This document shows, one piece after another, positions 8,846 through 17,281 of a stretch of DNA of 64,000 bases. The stretch is from positions 107,288 to 171,287 of the forward strand of contig NZ_LT962670.1 in NCBI RefSeq assembly GCF_900199545.1. Reading direction: 5' to 3'. The DNA is from Raoultibacter massiliensis. Lineage in GTDB: Bacteria > Actinomycetota > Coriobacteriia > Coriobacteriales > Eggerthellaceae. The notes beneath the pieces are model-generated. The model was not told the DNA's origin. It did not search any database and saw only the letters and a program-made list of their open reading frames with translations. Each line of letters opens with the position of its first letter. Within the stretch, counting starts at the first letter, position 1. Position numbers and translations under genes: made by a program.

Positions 8846-10450
8846 ATGAAAGCCAAGCAAAGACTGACTGTGCTTTCGGTGTGCCTGGTGCTCGCACTCG
8901 GCCTTTTGGCCGCATGCGCGCCAAGCGAAACGAAAGCAGACGGAAGCGACGATGCTGCGGAAAGCTCGTCGCCGATAAACTACGATAGTTTCGGGCGCAT
9001 AGGGAATAACATCGGATACGCCGAAGACGGAGGGACCTATCTCGAGAATTACGCGGAGTATGCCGAAAAACTCAAGTACGCCGATAAAGTTGCTGCCAAT
9101 GCAGAACGCAATACTCCCGAAACCTATACCGACCAATTCGGGTTTACCTACCAACCTGTTCCGTCCGATCCGAAGGGTTGGAACATCAGCTATCTCGATG
9201 CCGACGATCGCGGATGTCTTGCCTGCCACGAGTCGATCGAAGACGTGGTGATGAGCCTCGACACCAAGCACAACGTGTATGCGATGGGCTATCCCACGCA
9301 GGTGACGATCGCAAACTGCCTCGGTTGCCATCGCAATGCGGGGTTCGGAAACATTCAGCTCGTGGAAACGCTCCATGGCATCCATAACAGCAATCCTCAG
9401 TTCACGGCGATGGACGGCAGCTGCGATTCGTGCCACTACATCGATTCCGATGGCAAGTTCAACCTGTGGGATTACGCGAAGTATGACCTGTACAAGGGAA
9501 TCACCGATGTAAAGGCAGAGGAAGCCAACCTCGACGTCACATACGATCAGGACACCATCTCGGAAAACAGCCAGCTGTTCTTCGAATCGCTCAACAACGA
9601 GCCTTCCGAGTGGCGCACCGATACCGATCCTGCGGTAGCGGACGCCTGGACGCTCGTCATCGACGGCGAAGTGGAGAACCCCATCGAGATGACGGTTACC
9701 GAGCTCGTTGAGAAGTTCGGCACCAAGAGCTCTGTTCAGAAGCAGGGCTGCATTGAAAACGCAACGGGCAATGCCTGGATCTACCAAGCAGAGCTGACCG
9801 GCGTTTCGATGAAGGACATCATCGACTACGTGAAGCCCGCTTCGACGGTTACGAACATCAAGTGCACCTCCGAAGACGGCTATAACATGGTTTCCCCTGG
9901 TTTCAAGGAGATCAACTACGAGGATTGCCTGCTCGTTACCGAGATCAACGGAGAGCCGCTTCCCGCGCATCAGGGATATCCGGTTACATTGGCGGTGCCG
10001 CGCAATTCGGCAGCTTCCTACATCAAGGCGATTCAGTCCATCAGCTTCGTAACCGCCGAAGCGGACGATTCCGATGAGGAAGAAGGGGTGGGCACGCCGC
10101 TCGACCCCGACACCGGCAAGATGCAGGGCAAGCCCAACAGCGCGATCCTCAACTATCCCGACGGCGTTGTTCTCGACGGGCAGGCCGGCAAGGAAATCAC
10201 GCTCGAAGGTTACGCCGATGCGTATGATGAGCCGATTTCGAAGATCGAGTATTCCCTTGATCACGGTAAGACGTGGACGACGGTTGAGACCCCCGACAAC
10301 GATCCGACCCGATGGACCTACTGGAGACTGAAGTACACGCCGCAAGAAGCGGGAAGCTATCTGCTCAAGGTGCGCACGACGAGCACGCAGCCCAACGGCG
10401 AGGATCGGGTCTGCTCGCGCGATACCAACTTCATTTTCCATGTAAAGTAG
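8846..10450 (+). CDS. Lipoprotein with three haem c motifs fused to a sulfite-oxidase-like molybdopterin domain
   Basis: 534 residues from the ATG at 8846, which follows TTTAGGAGG; an in-frame ATG at 8759 is rejected because it places 29 basic residues before the signal peptide. The signal peptide ends in a lipobox (LLAAC). Three CXXCH haem motifs occur at about residues 124 (CLACH), 158 (CLGCH) and 193 (CDSCH). From about residue 255 comes an oxidoreductase molybdopterin-binding fold with the expected Mo-ligand cysteine in KQGCIENATGNAW and the AELTGVSMKDII strand. The last 110 residues resemble the Ig-like dimerisation domain (SKIEYSLDHGKTWTTVE). The protein should sit on the outer face of the membrane and pass electrons between its haems and a molybdenum centre. 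Substrate and direction are unknown. It begins a two-gene operon. Confidence 0.82.
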   Translation: MKAKQRLTVLSVCLVLALGLLAACAPSETKADGSDDAAESSSPINYDSFGRIGNNIGYAEDGGTYLENYAEYAEKLKYADKVAANAERNTPETYTDQFGFTYQPVPSDPKGWNISYLDADDRGCLACHESIEDVVMSLDTKHNVYAMGYPTQVTIANCLGCHRNAGFGNIQLVETLHGIHNSNPQFTAMDGSCDSCHYIDSDGKFNLWDYAKYDLYKGITDVKAEEANLDVTYDQDTISENSQLFFESLNNEPSEWRTDTDPAVADAWTLVIDGEVENPIEMTVTELVEKFGTKSSVQKQGCIENATGNAWIYQAELTGVSMKDIIDYVKPASTVTNIKCTSEDGYNMVSPGFKEINYEDCLLVTEINGEPLPAHQGYPVTLAVPRNSAASYIKAIQSISFVTAEADDSDEEEGVGTPLDPDTGKMQGKPNSAILNYPDGVVLDGQAGKEITLEGYADAYDEPISKIEYSLDHGKTWTTVETPDNDPTRWTYWRLKYTPQEAGSYLLKVRTTSTQPNGEDRVCSRDTNFIFHVK

Positions 10451-10465
10451 ATCGGAGATACGAGC

Positions 10466-11266
10466 ATGCAAGACTATAAGAGAAACATTCTTGCCGGCAC
10501 CATGGCTGCATCCCTGGTGCTCGGCGGAGCAGGAACGGCTTTTGCCGAAGAACCCGCACAGGAAACGGATGGCACCACGGGCGCGGCGACGCCAGCTGCT
10601 GTGGAAAGCGCTGCTGCGAGCGCCTCGGCAGCCGCTGAAGCCGATGCTGCCGAGGGGGCGTTCGCCTACGATCAGACCACGATCACCCCGAACAGCATCA
10701 TCAGAGACGTGTTCCAGCGTGCGACCGCGGCGCTGTGCAATGCGACCGACGATTTTGCCGTGAGCAACCCGCTTGAGTGGAAAATTGCGGTATCGGGCGA
10801 TGTCGATCAGGCGTTTACGGCTGCAGTTGACGATCTTGCCTCCGAAAGCAGCGTGAAGCAGGTTATGACATGCACGTGCGGGGGAAATCCCGCCGACGGC
10901 GCCGCGATCATCACGGCCGACGTCAAGGGCATCCCGGTTTCCTACCTGCTTGATCGTGCCGAAGCCCGCTCGGGAGTCAACACCCTGACGTTCGTTTCGA
11001 GCGACGGGACCGAGCTTGCGATGCCGCTTGGCTATGTGGTGGGCAGGCACGGCGTGATTTCTTACGAGATCAACGACGAGGACCTTTCGGCTTCGGTTGG
11101 CGGCAACAACCAGCTGTGGATGACGCGCACGCCCGCCAACTACTTCATCCGCGATATCGTTGAAATCAGGATAACCAGCGAGGCGAATCCCCCTGCGAAT
11201 CCCGGTGAGGAGATGGATTTTCCGAACAGTCCGAACGTGGGCATTCTCAAAGCCGAGATCGACTAG
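10466..11266 (+). CDS. Small secreted sulfite-oxidase-like (molybdopterin-binding fold) protein
   Basis: 266 residues, 15 bp after the haem/molybdopterin gene and in the same operon. It has a Sec signal peptide ending AFA-EE, then an alanine-rich linker to about residue 65. The remaining 200 residues match the sulfite oxidase core in outline: a cysteine in VMTCTCGGN at the place of the Mo ligand, then DVKGIPVSYLLDRA, and a final LWMTRTPANYFIRDIVEI strand. It lacks haem motifs and the Ig-like dimerisation domain. It may be a second catalytic subunit or a degenerate partner of the upstream protein. The assignment of a bound cofactor is inference. Confidence 0.65.
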   Translation: MQDYKRNILAGTMAASLVLGGAGTAFAEEPAQETDGTTGAATPAAVESAAASASAAAEADAAEGAFAYDQTTITPNSIIRDVFQRATAALCNATDDFAVSNPLEWKIAVSGDVDQAFTAAVDDLASESSVKQVMTCTCGGNPADGAAIITADVKGIPVSYLLDRAEARSGVNTLTFVSSDGTELAMPLGYVVGRHGVISYEINDEDLSASVGGNNQLWMTRTPANYFIRDIVEIRITSEANPPANPGEEMDFPNSPNVGILKAEID

Positions 11267-11403
11267 GAGGAAACGGAATAAGGCAAAACCTCGGCGCCCG
11301 CCTGTTTACCTTGCGCAGTCGCCCAACCGTCCCGTCGGCGGTCGTGCTCTGTGGCATAATATCGGCAACAAGCATACAGTTCGAAAGTCTCCGGGAGGAG
11401 ACG

Positions 11404-11952
11404 ATGACCGATACGAGGACGCACATGGTAGATCGCGTTGTTGAAAGCGGCGAAACCGAGGTTCCCGAAATTCCCGAGATTCTCGAGAAGGTTTTGCTCT
11501 TCGCACTCGACGAGGCAAAAGAGAAGATGAGCCAGGGAGCCGACGTCGTGCCGTTCACGACGCTCGTCGTTAAGGAAAACCTGTTCATTGAAAGCCATCC
11601 GGGAGACTCGGCCGAAGAGTGCTTCGCCTTCGCGCGCCACACCGTCGAGGGTGCGCGAGGAGCCGAAGCGTACGGATTCTGCTACGACGGTTACGTGGAA
11701 ACCGATGCAGGTACGCAAGACGCCATCATCGCCGAGGGCGGAGTCCCCGGCGATGATGAAGGCTATGCGATCGGATATGTTTACAACATCGTCGACGACA
11801 AGCCCGTCTTCGAAAGCGATCCGGCCTACATCGGCGCCGCTCCGAACTTCATGGCGAAGCTGAAGGATGCCGCGGAATACGACGAAGAAGAGATCGACGA
11901 GAAATACCTCGACGACGAGTTTGACGAAGAAGAGGTTGCGGAAGAGGAATAG
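11404..11952 (+). CDS. Conserved acidic protein of unknown function
   Basis: 182 residues from the ATG at 11404, which follows GGGAGGAGACG. No signal peptide or membrane segment is visible. The body (residues 20-150) is a compact alpha/beta-looking sequence (FTTLVVKENLFIESH, YGFCYDGYVETDAG, YAIGYVYNIVDDKPVF). The last 35 residues are almost entirely Asp and Glu with Tyr. I do not recognise the family. It stands alone between the molybdopterin operon and the rpsF operon and has its own following hairpin at 12044. Confidence 0.7.
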   Translation: MTDTRTHMVDRVVESGETEVPEIPEILEKVLLFALDEAKEKMSQGADVVPFTTLVVKENLFIESHPGDSAEECFAFARHTVEGARGAEAYGFCYDGYVETDAGTQDAIIAEGGVPGDDEGYAIGYVYNIVDDKPVFESDPAYIGAAPNFMAKLKDAAEYDEEEIDEKYLDDEFDEEEVAEEE

Positions 11953-12043
11953 CCTCTTACGCCTGCGCCGCCGCAAGATTTCGAATCCGCCGGCTCTCCT
12001 TTTCGTTTCGAGAGCACAATGCCTTTCAGGCTCTGCGATGAAC

Positions 12044-12072
12044 CCGATACCCGCACCCCATGCGGGTATCGG
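12044..12072 (+). terminator. Hairpin, likely terminator
   Basis: Perfect 12-bp stem (12044-12055 with 12061-12072) and a 5-nt loop, about 90 bp after the acidic-protein gene. There is no real T-run, as in many GC-rich genomes. Confidence 0.6.
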
Positions 12073-12259
12073 TCTGTTCAGACCCCTTTCTGATTCCTTC
12101 GCGATAGCGGATCGCGCGGCATTCGCGTCGGCTTCGCTTCCGAAACCGGTAAGGTTTCCATCCGCCCGAGTGCGCTCATGCATCTGTCGAGCATCGCGTT
12201 TTTCAGACCGGATGGGAGGCTGAAACGCGTTATGATTCCGACACGTTCGGAGGACAGGC

Positions 12260-12352
12260 ATGGACGATGCGGCGTACCAAGTGTGTTCGAAGCGTGGAAG
12301 AGCGCAGACCGAGTGCAGAAAATTCCTTGCGGGGGCAAAACCCCTCTGCTAG
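12260..12352 (+). CDS. Possible 30-residue small protein
   Basis: An ATG at 12260 follows TTCGGAGGACAGGC, a good ribosome site. The frame encodes 30 residues (starts MDDAAYQVCSKRGRA) with three cysteines and ends at a TAG inside the rpsF -10 element. A weak -10 (TATGAT, 12231-12236) lies upstream. It could equally be chance. No family is recognised. Confidence 0.25.
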   Translation: MDDAAYQVCSKRGRAQTECRKFLAGAKPLC

Positions 12353-12355
12353 AAT
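12327..12355 (+). promoter_or_regulatory. rpsF operon promoter
   Basis: TTGCGG (12327-12332), a 17-bp spacer, and TAGAAT (12350-12355) form a good sigma-70-type promoter 74 bp before the rpsF start. Confidence 0.65.
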
Positions 12356-12370
12356 AGGCAAGCTAATCCT

Positions 12371-12403
12371 GCTTCGGGTACGTGCCTTCAACAGCCCCGA
12401 AGC
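12371..12403 (+). promoter_or_regulatory. rpsF leader hairpin, candidate S6:S18 autoregulatory element
   Basis: An 8-bp stem (gcttcggg 12371-12378 with cccgaagc 12396-12403) closed by a 17-nt loop lies in the 5' leader and is followed by CCG. Leaders of rpsF operons in many bacteria bind the S6:S18 complex through a hairpin with a conserved CCG; the match here is by position and outline only. Confidence 0.4.
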
Positions 12404-12428
12404 CGTAAAGTCCAGAGGAGGTGAGCTG

Positions 12429-12722
12429 ATGAAGGCTTATGAATTGTTGTTTTTTGTGTCTCCGTCAATCGACGAAGAAACCCGTGCTGCAACCATGAAA
12501 CGCGTTGAAACCGCCATCGCCGCAGGCGAAGGTGCCATCGATAACGTGGACGAGTGGGGAAAGCGCAAACTCGCCTATGAGATCAACGGTTTGACCGACG
12601 GTGATTACACCCTGATCGATTTCCATGCTAAACCCGAGAACATCGCGGAATTGGATCGTGTGCTGCGTATTACCGACGCAATCGTGCGTCATATGATCGT
12701 CAAGCGTACGGATCGCGACTAA
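12429..12722 (+). CDS. rpsF: 30S ribosomal protein S6
   Basis: 97 residues, the usual length. The protein opens MKAYELLFFVSP and contains the family segment KRKLAYEINGLTDGDYTLIDF. The start is fixed by AGAGGAGGTGAGCTG just upstream; the open frame reaches back to 12267 but without a ribosome site. First gene of the rpsF-ssb-rpsR-rplI operon. S6 binds 16S rRNA together with S18, whose gene is two places downstream. Confidence 0.96.
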   Translation: MKAYELLFFVSPSIDEETRAATMKRVETAIAAGEGAIDNVDEWGKRKLAYEINGLTDGDYTLIDFHAKPENIAELDRVLRITDAIVRHMIVKRTDRD

Positions 12723-12783
12723 GTGAGCGAATGACACGGGCGGCGATAAAAGCGCCGTCAAGCATGAGAAGAGGTGGAAGAAC

Positions 12784-13233
12784 ATGAGCATCAACCGAGT
12801 GATAATCAGCGGCAACCTGACGCGCGATCCCGAATTGCGTTCCACGGCCAGCGGCCTTCCGGTCCTCGGTTTCGGCGTTGCGGTCAACGACCGCCGCAAG
12901 AACCAGCAGACCGGCGAATGGGAAGACTATCCGAACTTCATCGACTGCACCATGTTCGGTGCGAGGGCGGAAAGCCTTTCGAGGTTCCTTTCGAAGGGAA
13001 CCAAGGTCGCCATCGAGGGCAAGCTTCGGTGGAGCCAGTGGGAACGCGAGGGGCAGAAGCGCTCCAAGATCGAAGTGATCGTCGACGAGCTCGAATTCAT
13101 GTCGAGCCGCGATGGTGGCGGACAATCTTACGGTTCCCAGCCCTCCTCGGGGGGATATGCGCCCGCTCCGGCGGCAGCAGCCCCGATGCCCGACGCCTCT
13201 TCTTCGGTCTATGATGAAGACATCCCGTTCTAG
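12784..13233 (+). CDS. ssb: Single-stranded DNA-binding protein
   Basis: 149 residues with an N-terminal OB fold ([50 protein letters not shown]). A flexible Gly/Ser/Pro/Ala-rich linker follows, and the acidic tip ends DEDIPF, the signal that recruits replication and repair proteins. It lies between the S6 and S18 genes, the standard position, and is preceded by GAAGAGGTGG. Confidence 0.97.
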   Translation: MSINRVIISGNLTRDPELRSTASGLPVLGFGVAVNDRRKNQQTGEWEDYPNFIDCTMFGARAESLSRFLSKGTKVAIEGKLRWSQWEREGQKRSKIEVIVDELEFMSSRDGGGQSYGSQPSSGGYAPAPAAAAPMPDASSSVYDEDIPF

Positions 13234-13256
13234 TAGGTACGAAAGAGGTTAGTAAA

Positions 13257-13517
13257 ATGTCTGATTACGCAAAGCAGCCTCGTCGTAAGTACTGCCAATT
13301 CTGCAAGGAAGATGCTCAGTACATCGATTACAAAGATACACAGATGCTGCGTAAATATGTAACTGACCGCGGAAAGATCAAGCCTCGTCGCGTTACCGGT
13401 GCGTGCACCCAGCACCAGCGCGATATCGCCGCCGCCGTAAAGCGCGCGAGAGAGATGGCTTTGATGCCGTACGCGGTTCCTGCCGTCAGTGGTCGTGGCG
13501 ACCGCCGCAACCGCTAG
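13257..13517 (+). CDS. rpsR: 30S ribosomal protein S18
   Basis: 86 residues. The family core [19 protein letters not shown] is present, with [14 protein letters not shown] after it. The protein has CQFC and CxxH pairs, so it is the zinc-binding (C+) form. Third gene of the operon, 23 bp after ssb. Confidence 0.96.
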   Translation: MSDYAKQPRRKYCQFCKEDAQYIDYKDTQMLRKYVTDRGKIKPRRVTGACTQHQRDIAAAVKRAREMALMPYAVPAVSGRGDRRNR

Positions 13518-13532
13518 GCAAGGGGGTAACTG

Positions 13533-14186
13533 ATGAAAGTTATTTTGCTTCAAGAACTGAAAGGCAGGGGAGGCGAAGGCGACGTGATCGAAGTCGCTGC
13601 CGGTTTCGCCAACAACTACCTGTATCCTCAGAAGATCGCTATTCCGGCTACGAAGGGCAACCTGAAGCAGCTCGAGCAGCGCAAGCACAACATCGAACTG
13701 CGCGAGGAAACCCGTCTTGGCGGCGCCTCCAAGTTCAAGGAGGCCCTTGAGGGCAACGTCGTTAAGGTCGAGGCGAAGGTTGGCGAAGAAGGCCAGCTGT
13801 TCGGCTCGGTCACGTCGGTCATGATCGCCGAGGCCATCAAAGAGGGTCTCGGACTCGATGTCGATAAAAAGCGCATCGACCTCAAGACCCCCATCAAGAC
13901 CGCAGGCGAGCACGAGGTTGTCATTTCGCTGTACCGCGATATCAAGGCAACGCTGAAGCTGTTCGTCGGCGCCGCTGGCGAAGAGATTCCTTCCGAGGAA
14001 GCAGCCGAAGCGGTTGAGGCCGCCGAGGATGCCGAGGCTCGCGAAGAGCTCAAGGCCATCGAAGACGCCATCGTCGAAGAAGCCGCTGCAAGCATCGAGG
14101 CCGCCGATGCGGCTGGCGATGCCCAGGCTGCATCCGAAGCAGCTGAAACGGCCGCCGAGTTCATCGAGGCCGAGGACAAGCAGTAA
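13533..14186 (+). CDS. rplI: 50S ribosomal protein L9 with long acidic C-terminal extension
   Basis: 217 residues; typical L9 is about 150. The N-terminal rRNA-binding domain (MKVILLQELKGRGGEGDVIEV, FANNYLYPQKIAIPAT), the long connecting helix and the C-terminal domain (LFGSVTSVMIAEAI, IKTAGEHEVVISLYRDI) are all complete by about residue 150. The last 65 residues are nearly all Ala and Glu (AAEAVEAAEDAEAREELK) and should form a negatively charged helix. Last gene of the operon, followed by the hairpin at 14224. Confidence 0.95.
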   Translation: MKVILLQELKGRGGEGDVIEVAAGFANNYLYPQKIAIPATKGNLKQLEQRKHNIELREETRLGGASKFKEALEGNVVKVEAKVGEEGQLFGSVTSVMIAEAIKEGLGLDVDKKRIDLKTPIKTAGEHEVVISLYRDIKATLKLFVGAAGEEIPSEEAAEAVEAAEDAEAREELKAIEDAIVEEAAASIEAADAAGDAQAASEAAETAAEFIEAEDKQ

Positions 14187-14223
14187 CCCGGTTGGCGTTC
14201 GAGTAATCGACCGTTGAGCCGAC

Positions 14224-14255
14224 GAGGGGCCGCATCGCGTATGATGCGGCCCCTC
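14224..14255 (+). terminator. Terminator of the rpsF-rplI operon
   Basis: Perfect 12-bp GC-rich stem (14224-14235 with 14244-14255) around an 8-nt loop, 38 bp after the rplI stop codon. Confidence 0.8.
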
Positions 14256-14363
14256 TGCATGTGCGGGCGACGAGAGGAAGAGCTTGGAAACAGGTGGAAT
14301 CGCAGTTGTCGTTTCGAAGCAACCGCGCGAGATATGCCAGCGGTTTTCCGTTCATCGGAATTT

Positions 14364-14474
14364 TTTTCCACAGCATGGTGCGGTGGAAAATGTGGAAAAC
14401 CGCTTTCGCGGCAGGTGGGAAATGCCTGGGGAAAGGCTTGTGCTGTGGATAACCGAAACCATGGTTTTACCACA
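14364..14474. promoter_or_regulatory. Cluster of DnaA-box-like sites
   Basis: One perfect box is present on the minus strand (TGTGGATAA, 14444-14452). One-mismatch forms are TTTTCCACA at 14364-14372 (plus) and TGTGGAAAA at 14391-14399 (minus). Weaker forms are GGTGGAAAA at 14382-14390 and TTTACCACA at 14466-14474. The cluster lies directly in front of the replicative helicase gene, suggesting DnaA-controlled expression or an initiation-related site. Confidence 0.55.
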
Positions 14475-14512
14475 CGAAAATACCTTGGTGAACTGCGGTT
14501 TTTATAGTGTAC

Positions 14513-14518
14513 TATACT
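14513..14518 (+). promoter_or_regulatory. dnaB -10 element
   Basis: TATACT with no clear -35. Transcription would start near 14525, downstream of the first possible ATG (14520), which supports the later dnaB start. Confidence 0.45.
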
Positions 14519-14555
14519 GATGCCGACAGGCGAGGACACGAGTGGAAGGATGGGC

Positions 14556-15977
14556 ATGCCGGCTAGCGGACCAGGCTCCTACCATAATCCCGATTTTGCA
14601 CCGGAAGAGACGAGCGTCGAGCAGAAACGCAAATCGCTTCCCCAAAACATCGAAGCCGAGAAGTCGGTGCTTGCCGCGTGCATGCTCAACCAGGAAGCGG
14701 TCGAGGAAATTGCGACCAAGCTCAATCCCGACAGCTTTTTCCGCCCCGCGCATCAGCGCATCTTCGAGGCAATCCTCGATCTGTACGTGCGCCATATCCC
14801 CATCGACCAGATATCGCTTGCCGATCATCTGAATGCGGCGGGGCAGCTTGAGGCGGTCGGTGGAAAGGCGTACCTCGTCGAACTGGGCGATAATACGTTT
14901 GCCCTGACGAATTGGCAAAACCATGCTGAAATCGTGAAGCGCACGGCCATTCTTCGCGAACTCATCTACGCTTCGGCGGAAATCAACGCGCTTGCCTACG
15001 ACGCTCCCGACGATCTTGACGTCGTGGTCGAGGAAGCCGAGAAAACGCTGTTCAAGGTTACCGAAAAGCGCGTCTCATCAGCGTTTCAGAAAATGGACAC
15101 GCTCTTGAACGATGCGTTCGAGGAAATATCGGAACTTGCGAGCCGTCAATCGCACATGGCGGGTGTTCCCTCGGGTTTCAAGGACGTCGATGATCTGTTC
15201 CATGGATTCCGCGGCGGCGATCTCGTTATCCTTGCCGCCCGTCCCGGCGTCGGCAAAACATCGTTCGCGCTGAACCTTGCGGTCAATTCGGCCAAAGAGG
15301 GAACCACGGTCGCGTTTCTTTCCCTGGAAATGAGCGCATCCCAGCTCGTGCAGAGAATCTTGTGCTCGGAGGCGCGCGTGAGCCTGTCGCGGGTACGCAG
15401 CGGCCAGCTCCAGGAAAGCGATTGGGCCGCCATCGCCGATGCATGCGGCACGCTTGCGAACCTCGATCTCTACATCGACGATACTCCGGCGCTCTCCATC
15501 CTCGAGCTGCGCGCGAAAGCCCGCCGCGAGCTGCGCGACAAGAAGCAGGGCATGATCGTGGTCGACTACTTGCAGCTTATGCAGCCGCCCCAAACGCGTC
15601 GCGACGGCAACCGCGCCGTCGAGGTCGGCGAGATATCCCGTGGCCTCAAGGTTCTCGCGAAGGAAATGGATATGCCGGTCGTGGCGCTCTCGCAGCTTTC
15701 GCGTGCCGTCGAAATGCGCGGCAAGAAACGCCCCATGCTTTCCGACCTCCGCGAATCGGGCTCGATCGAACAGGACGCCGACATCGTTGCGTTCATCGAC
15801 CGAAGCATGGATGAGATCGAAGCCGAAAGCGACGATCGCCCCGACTTGGGTACTGCCGAGCTGATCGTCGCCAAGCACCGTAACGGCCCCACGCGCGATA
15901 TTCCGCTTGCGTTCAATCCCGAGTTTACGAAATTCATGAACTTTGTCGACGATTCGCGCGCGGCCGGCTACGCGTAG
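14556..15977 (+). CDS. dnaB: Replicative DNA helicase DnaB
   Basis: 473 residues from the ATG at 14556, which has GGAAGGA five bases upstream. The ATGs at 14520 and 14550 are in frame but lie before the likely transcript start or touch the ribosome site. The N-terminal primase-interacting domain (LPQNIEAEKSVLAACMLN) is followed by the RecA-like core with Walker A (ARPGVGKTSFA), the DnaB signature LSLEMSASQLVQRIL, Walker B (MIVVDYLQLM) and LSDLRESGSIEQDAD. It unwinds DNA at the replication fork as a hexamer. No intein is present. Confidence 0.95.
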   Translation: MPASGPGSYHNPDFAPEETSVEQKRKSLPQNIEAEKSVLAACMLNQEAVEEIATKLNPDSFFRPAHQRIFEAILDLYVRHIPIDQISLADHLNAAGQLEAVGGKAYLVELGDNTFALTNWQNHAEIVKRTAILRELIYASAEINALAYDAPDDLDVVVEEAEKTLFKVTEKRVSSAFQKMDTLLNDAFEEISELASRQSHMAGVPSGFKDVDDLFHGFRGGDLVILAARPGVGKTSFALNLAVNSAKEGTTVAFLSLEMSASQLVQRILCSEARVSLSRVRSGQLQESDWAAIADACGTLANLDLYIDDTPALSILELRAKARRELRDKKQGMIVVDYLQLMQPPQTRRDGNRAVEVGEISRGLKVLAKEMDMPVVALSQLSRAVEMRGKKRPMLSDLRESGSIEQDADIVAFIDRSMDEIEAESDDRPDLGTAELIVAKHRNGPTRDIPLAFNPEFTKFMNFVDDSRAAGYA

Positions 15978-16012
15978 CCGCACTGCGCCGACTTTCGCGG
16001 TACACTGGGATC

Positions 16013-17281
16013 ATGCCTAAACGCGTCACATTCATTCATGCTGCGGATCTGCACTTGGGAGCTCCGTTCAGAGGTTTGCGCGCGCTTTCCGACACCTGGG
16101 CCGACCGTCTGCTGTCGGCGATCCCCGAAAGCTACGACCGCGTGATCGAAGCTGCGGTGGAAAACAACGTCGACTTCGTGGTGATCGCGGGCGATATCTT
16201 CGATTCGGCCCGCGCATCGTATGCCGATTACCTTCATTTCTTCGATGGCCTGCATGTACTTGACAGGGCGGGAATCCCGGCGTACCTCTGCACTGGCAAC
16301 CATGATCCGTTCACGTCGTGGAAGCAGGATTTCTTCGCGTTTCCTCCGAACACGTTCATGTTCTCGGCGGACAAGCCGAGCTTCGAGGTATACGAACGCG
16401 ATGGCGAACCGCTCGTGCTGCTCGGCGGGCGCGGTTACTACAACCAAACGTGGCCGTTCGATCGGGACATCGCAGAAGGGGTGAACCGCGCGGCGGCCGA
16501 GGAAGCCACGAAAGCCGCAGCCGCGCCGTTTGCGGTGGGAGTGCTGCACACCGGCTTGAACCTCGACAACACGAAAGCCCCGACCGACCCGACTGCGCTC
16601 ATGCGCACGGGTATGGATTACTGGGCGCTCGGCCATATCCACAAGCGCTATCTGTATCCAGAGGATAACCCGATGCTCGTGTTTTCCGGGTGCATACAGG
16701 GGCGCGACGTCAACGAGACGGGAGAGCGGGGGGTATTCAAGGTCACGCTGACCGAAGGAGCTCCCAACCAGCTCGAATTCATTCCCACGGCGAGCGTCGT
16801 GTGGCAGAAGATGCGCGTCGACGTAGAGGACTGCGCGAGCATCGCGGAAGTGAACGAGAAGATCATGCGCGAGCTGTTCCGCGTGAACGGGAAATCGCAT
16901 TGCGAAGAGATGTGCGTGCGTATCGAGCTTGTCGGCAAAACGCAGCTGCACCGGTTTCTCGAATCGCCTTCGGTGCTCGCTGACCTGCGAAAGAGCATTA
17001 ACGACAGCTACGCGTTCTTCTTTTGCGATACGCTGACCGATCGAACGGAAATGCCGATCGATAAAAAAGCCCTCGCGGGCGAAGGCTTGTTCCCGGCGGT
17101 GCTCATGCAGGTCGCCCATTCTCAGAAAGAGAATGCGGAAGAGAGCCTGTTGTATCTGCAAGACGAGTTCATGAAAAAGAACCTCACGGTGCCCCGCAGC
17201 GTCGAGCGATCGCTCGACAAGCTTGCCGACGAGGCGGAGAATCTGGTGCTCGATCTTCTCGGGCAGGGCGAGGTGCGCTGA
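16013..17281 (+). CDS. YhaO/SbcD-like DNA repair metallophosphoesterase
   Basis: 422 residues. The calcineurin-like phosphoesterase motifs are clear: HAADLHLG near the N-terminus, VIAGDIFD, CTGNHD, GVLHTGLNL and WALGHIHKR. They coordinate two metal ions for nuclease activity, as in SbcD/Mre11. The C-terminal half is the capping and partner-binding region of the YhaO branch. It overlaps the next gene, a YhaN-like ATPase, by one base, so the two are translationally coupled and likely form one SbcCD-type complex that trims DNA ends. Confidence 0.85.
   Translation: MPKRVTFIHAADLHLGAPFRGLRALSDTWADRLLSAIPESYDRVIEAAVENNVDFVVIAGDIFDSARASYADYLHFFDGLHVLDRAGIPAYLCTGNHDPFTSWKQDFFAFPPNTFMFSADKPSFEVYERDGEPLVLLGGRGYYNQTWPFDRDIAEGVNRAAAEEATKAAAAPFAVGVLHTGLNLDNTKAPTDPTALMRTGMDYWALGHIHKRYLYPEDNPMLVFSGCIQGRDVNETGERGVFKVTLTEGAPNQLEFIPTASVVWQKMRVDVEDCASIAEVNEKIMRELFRVNGKSHCEEMCVRIELVGKTQLHRFLESPSVLADLRKSINDSYAFFFCDTLTDRTEMPIDKKALAGEGLFPAVLMQVAHSQKENAEESLLYLQDEFMKKNLTVPRSVERSLDKLADEAENLVLDLLGQGEVR

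Larger units (their letters stand above)
11953..12428. other. Gene-poor stretch before rpsF
   Basis: 476 bp holding a strong hairpin (12044-12072), a possible 30-codon reading frame (12260-12352), the rpsF promoter (12327-12355) and a leader hairpin (12371-12403). Nothing else was recognised between 12073 and 12230. Confidence 0.6.
14187..14555. other. Intergenic region between rplI and dnaB
   Basis: 369 bp. It holds the operon terminator (14224-14255), an A/T-richer stretch with several DnaA-box-like 9-mers (14364-14474) and the dnaB -10 element (14513-14518). No gene was seen. Confidence 0.7.

Noticed and set aside
8810-11050. 746-codon frame antisense to the haem/molybdopterin operon
   Set aside because: The plus strand carries signal peptides, haem motifs and ribosome sites; the antisense frame has none.
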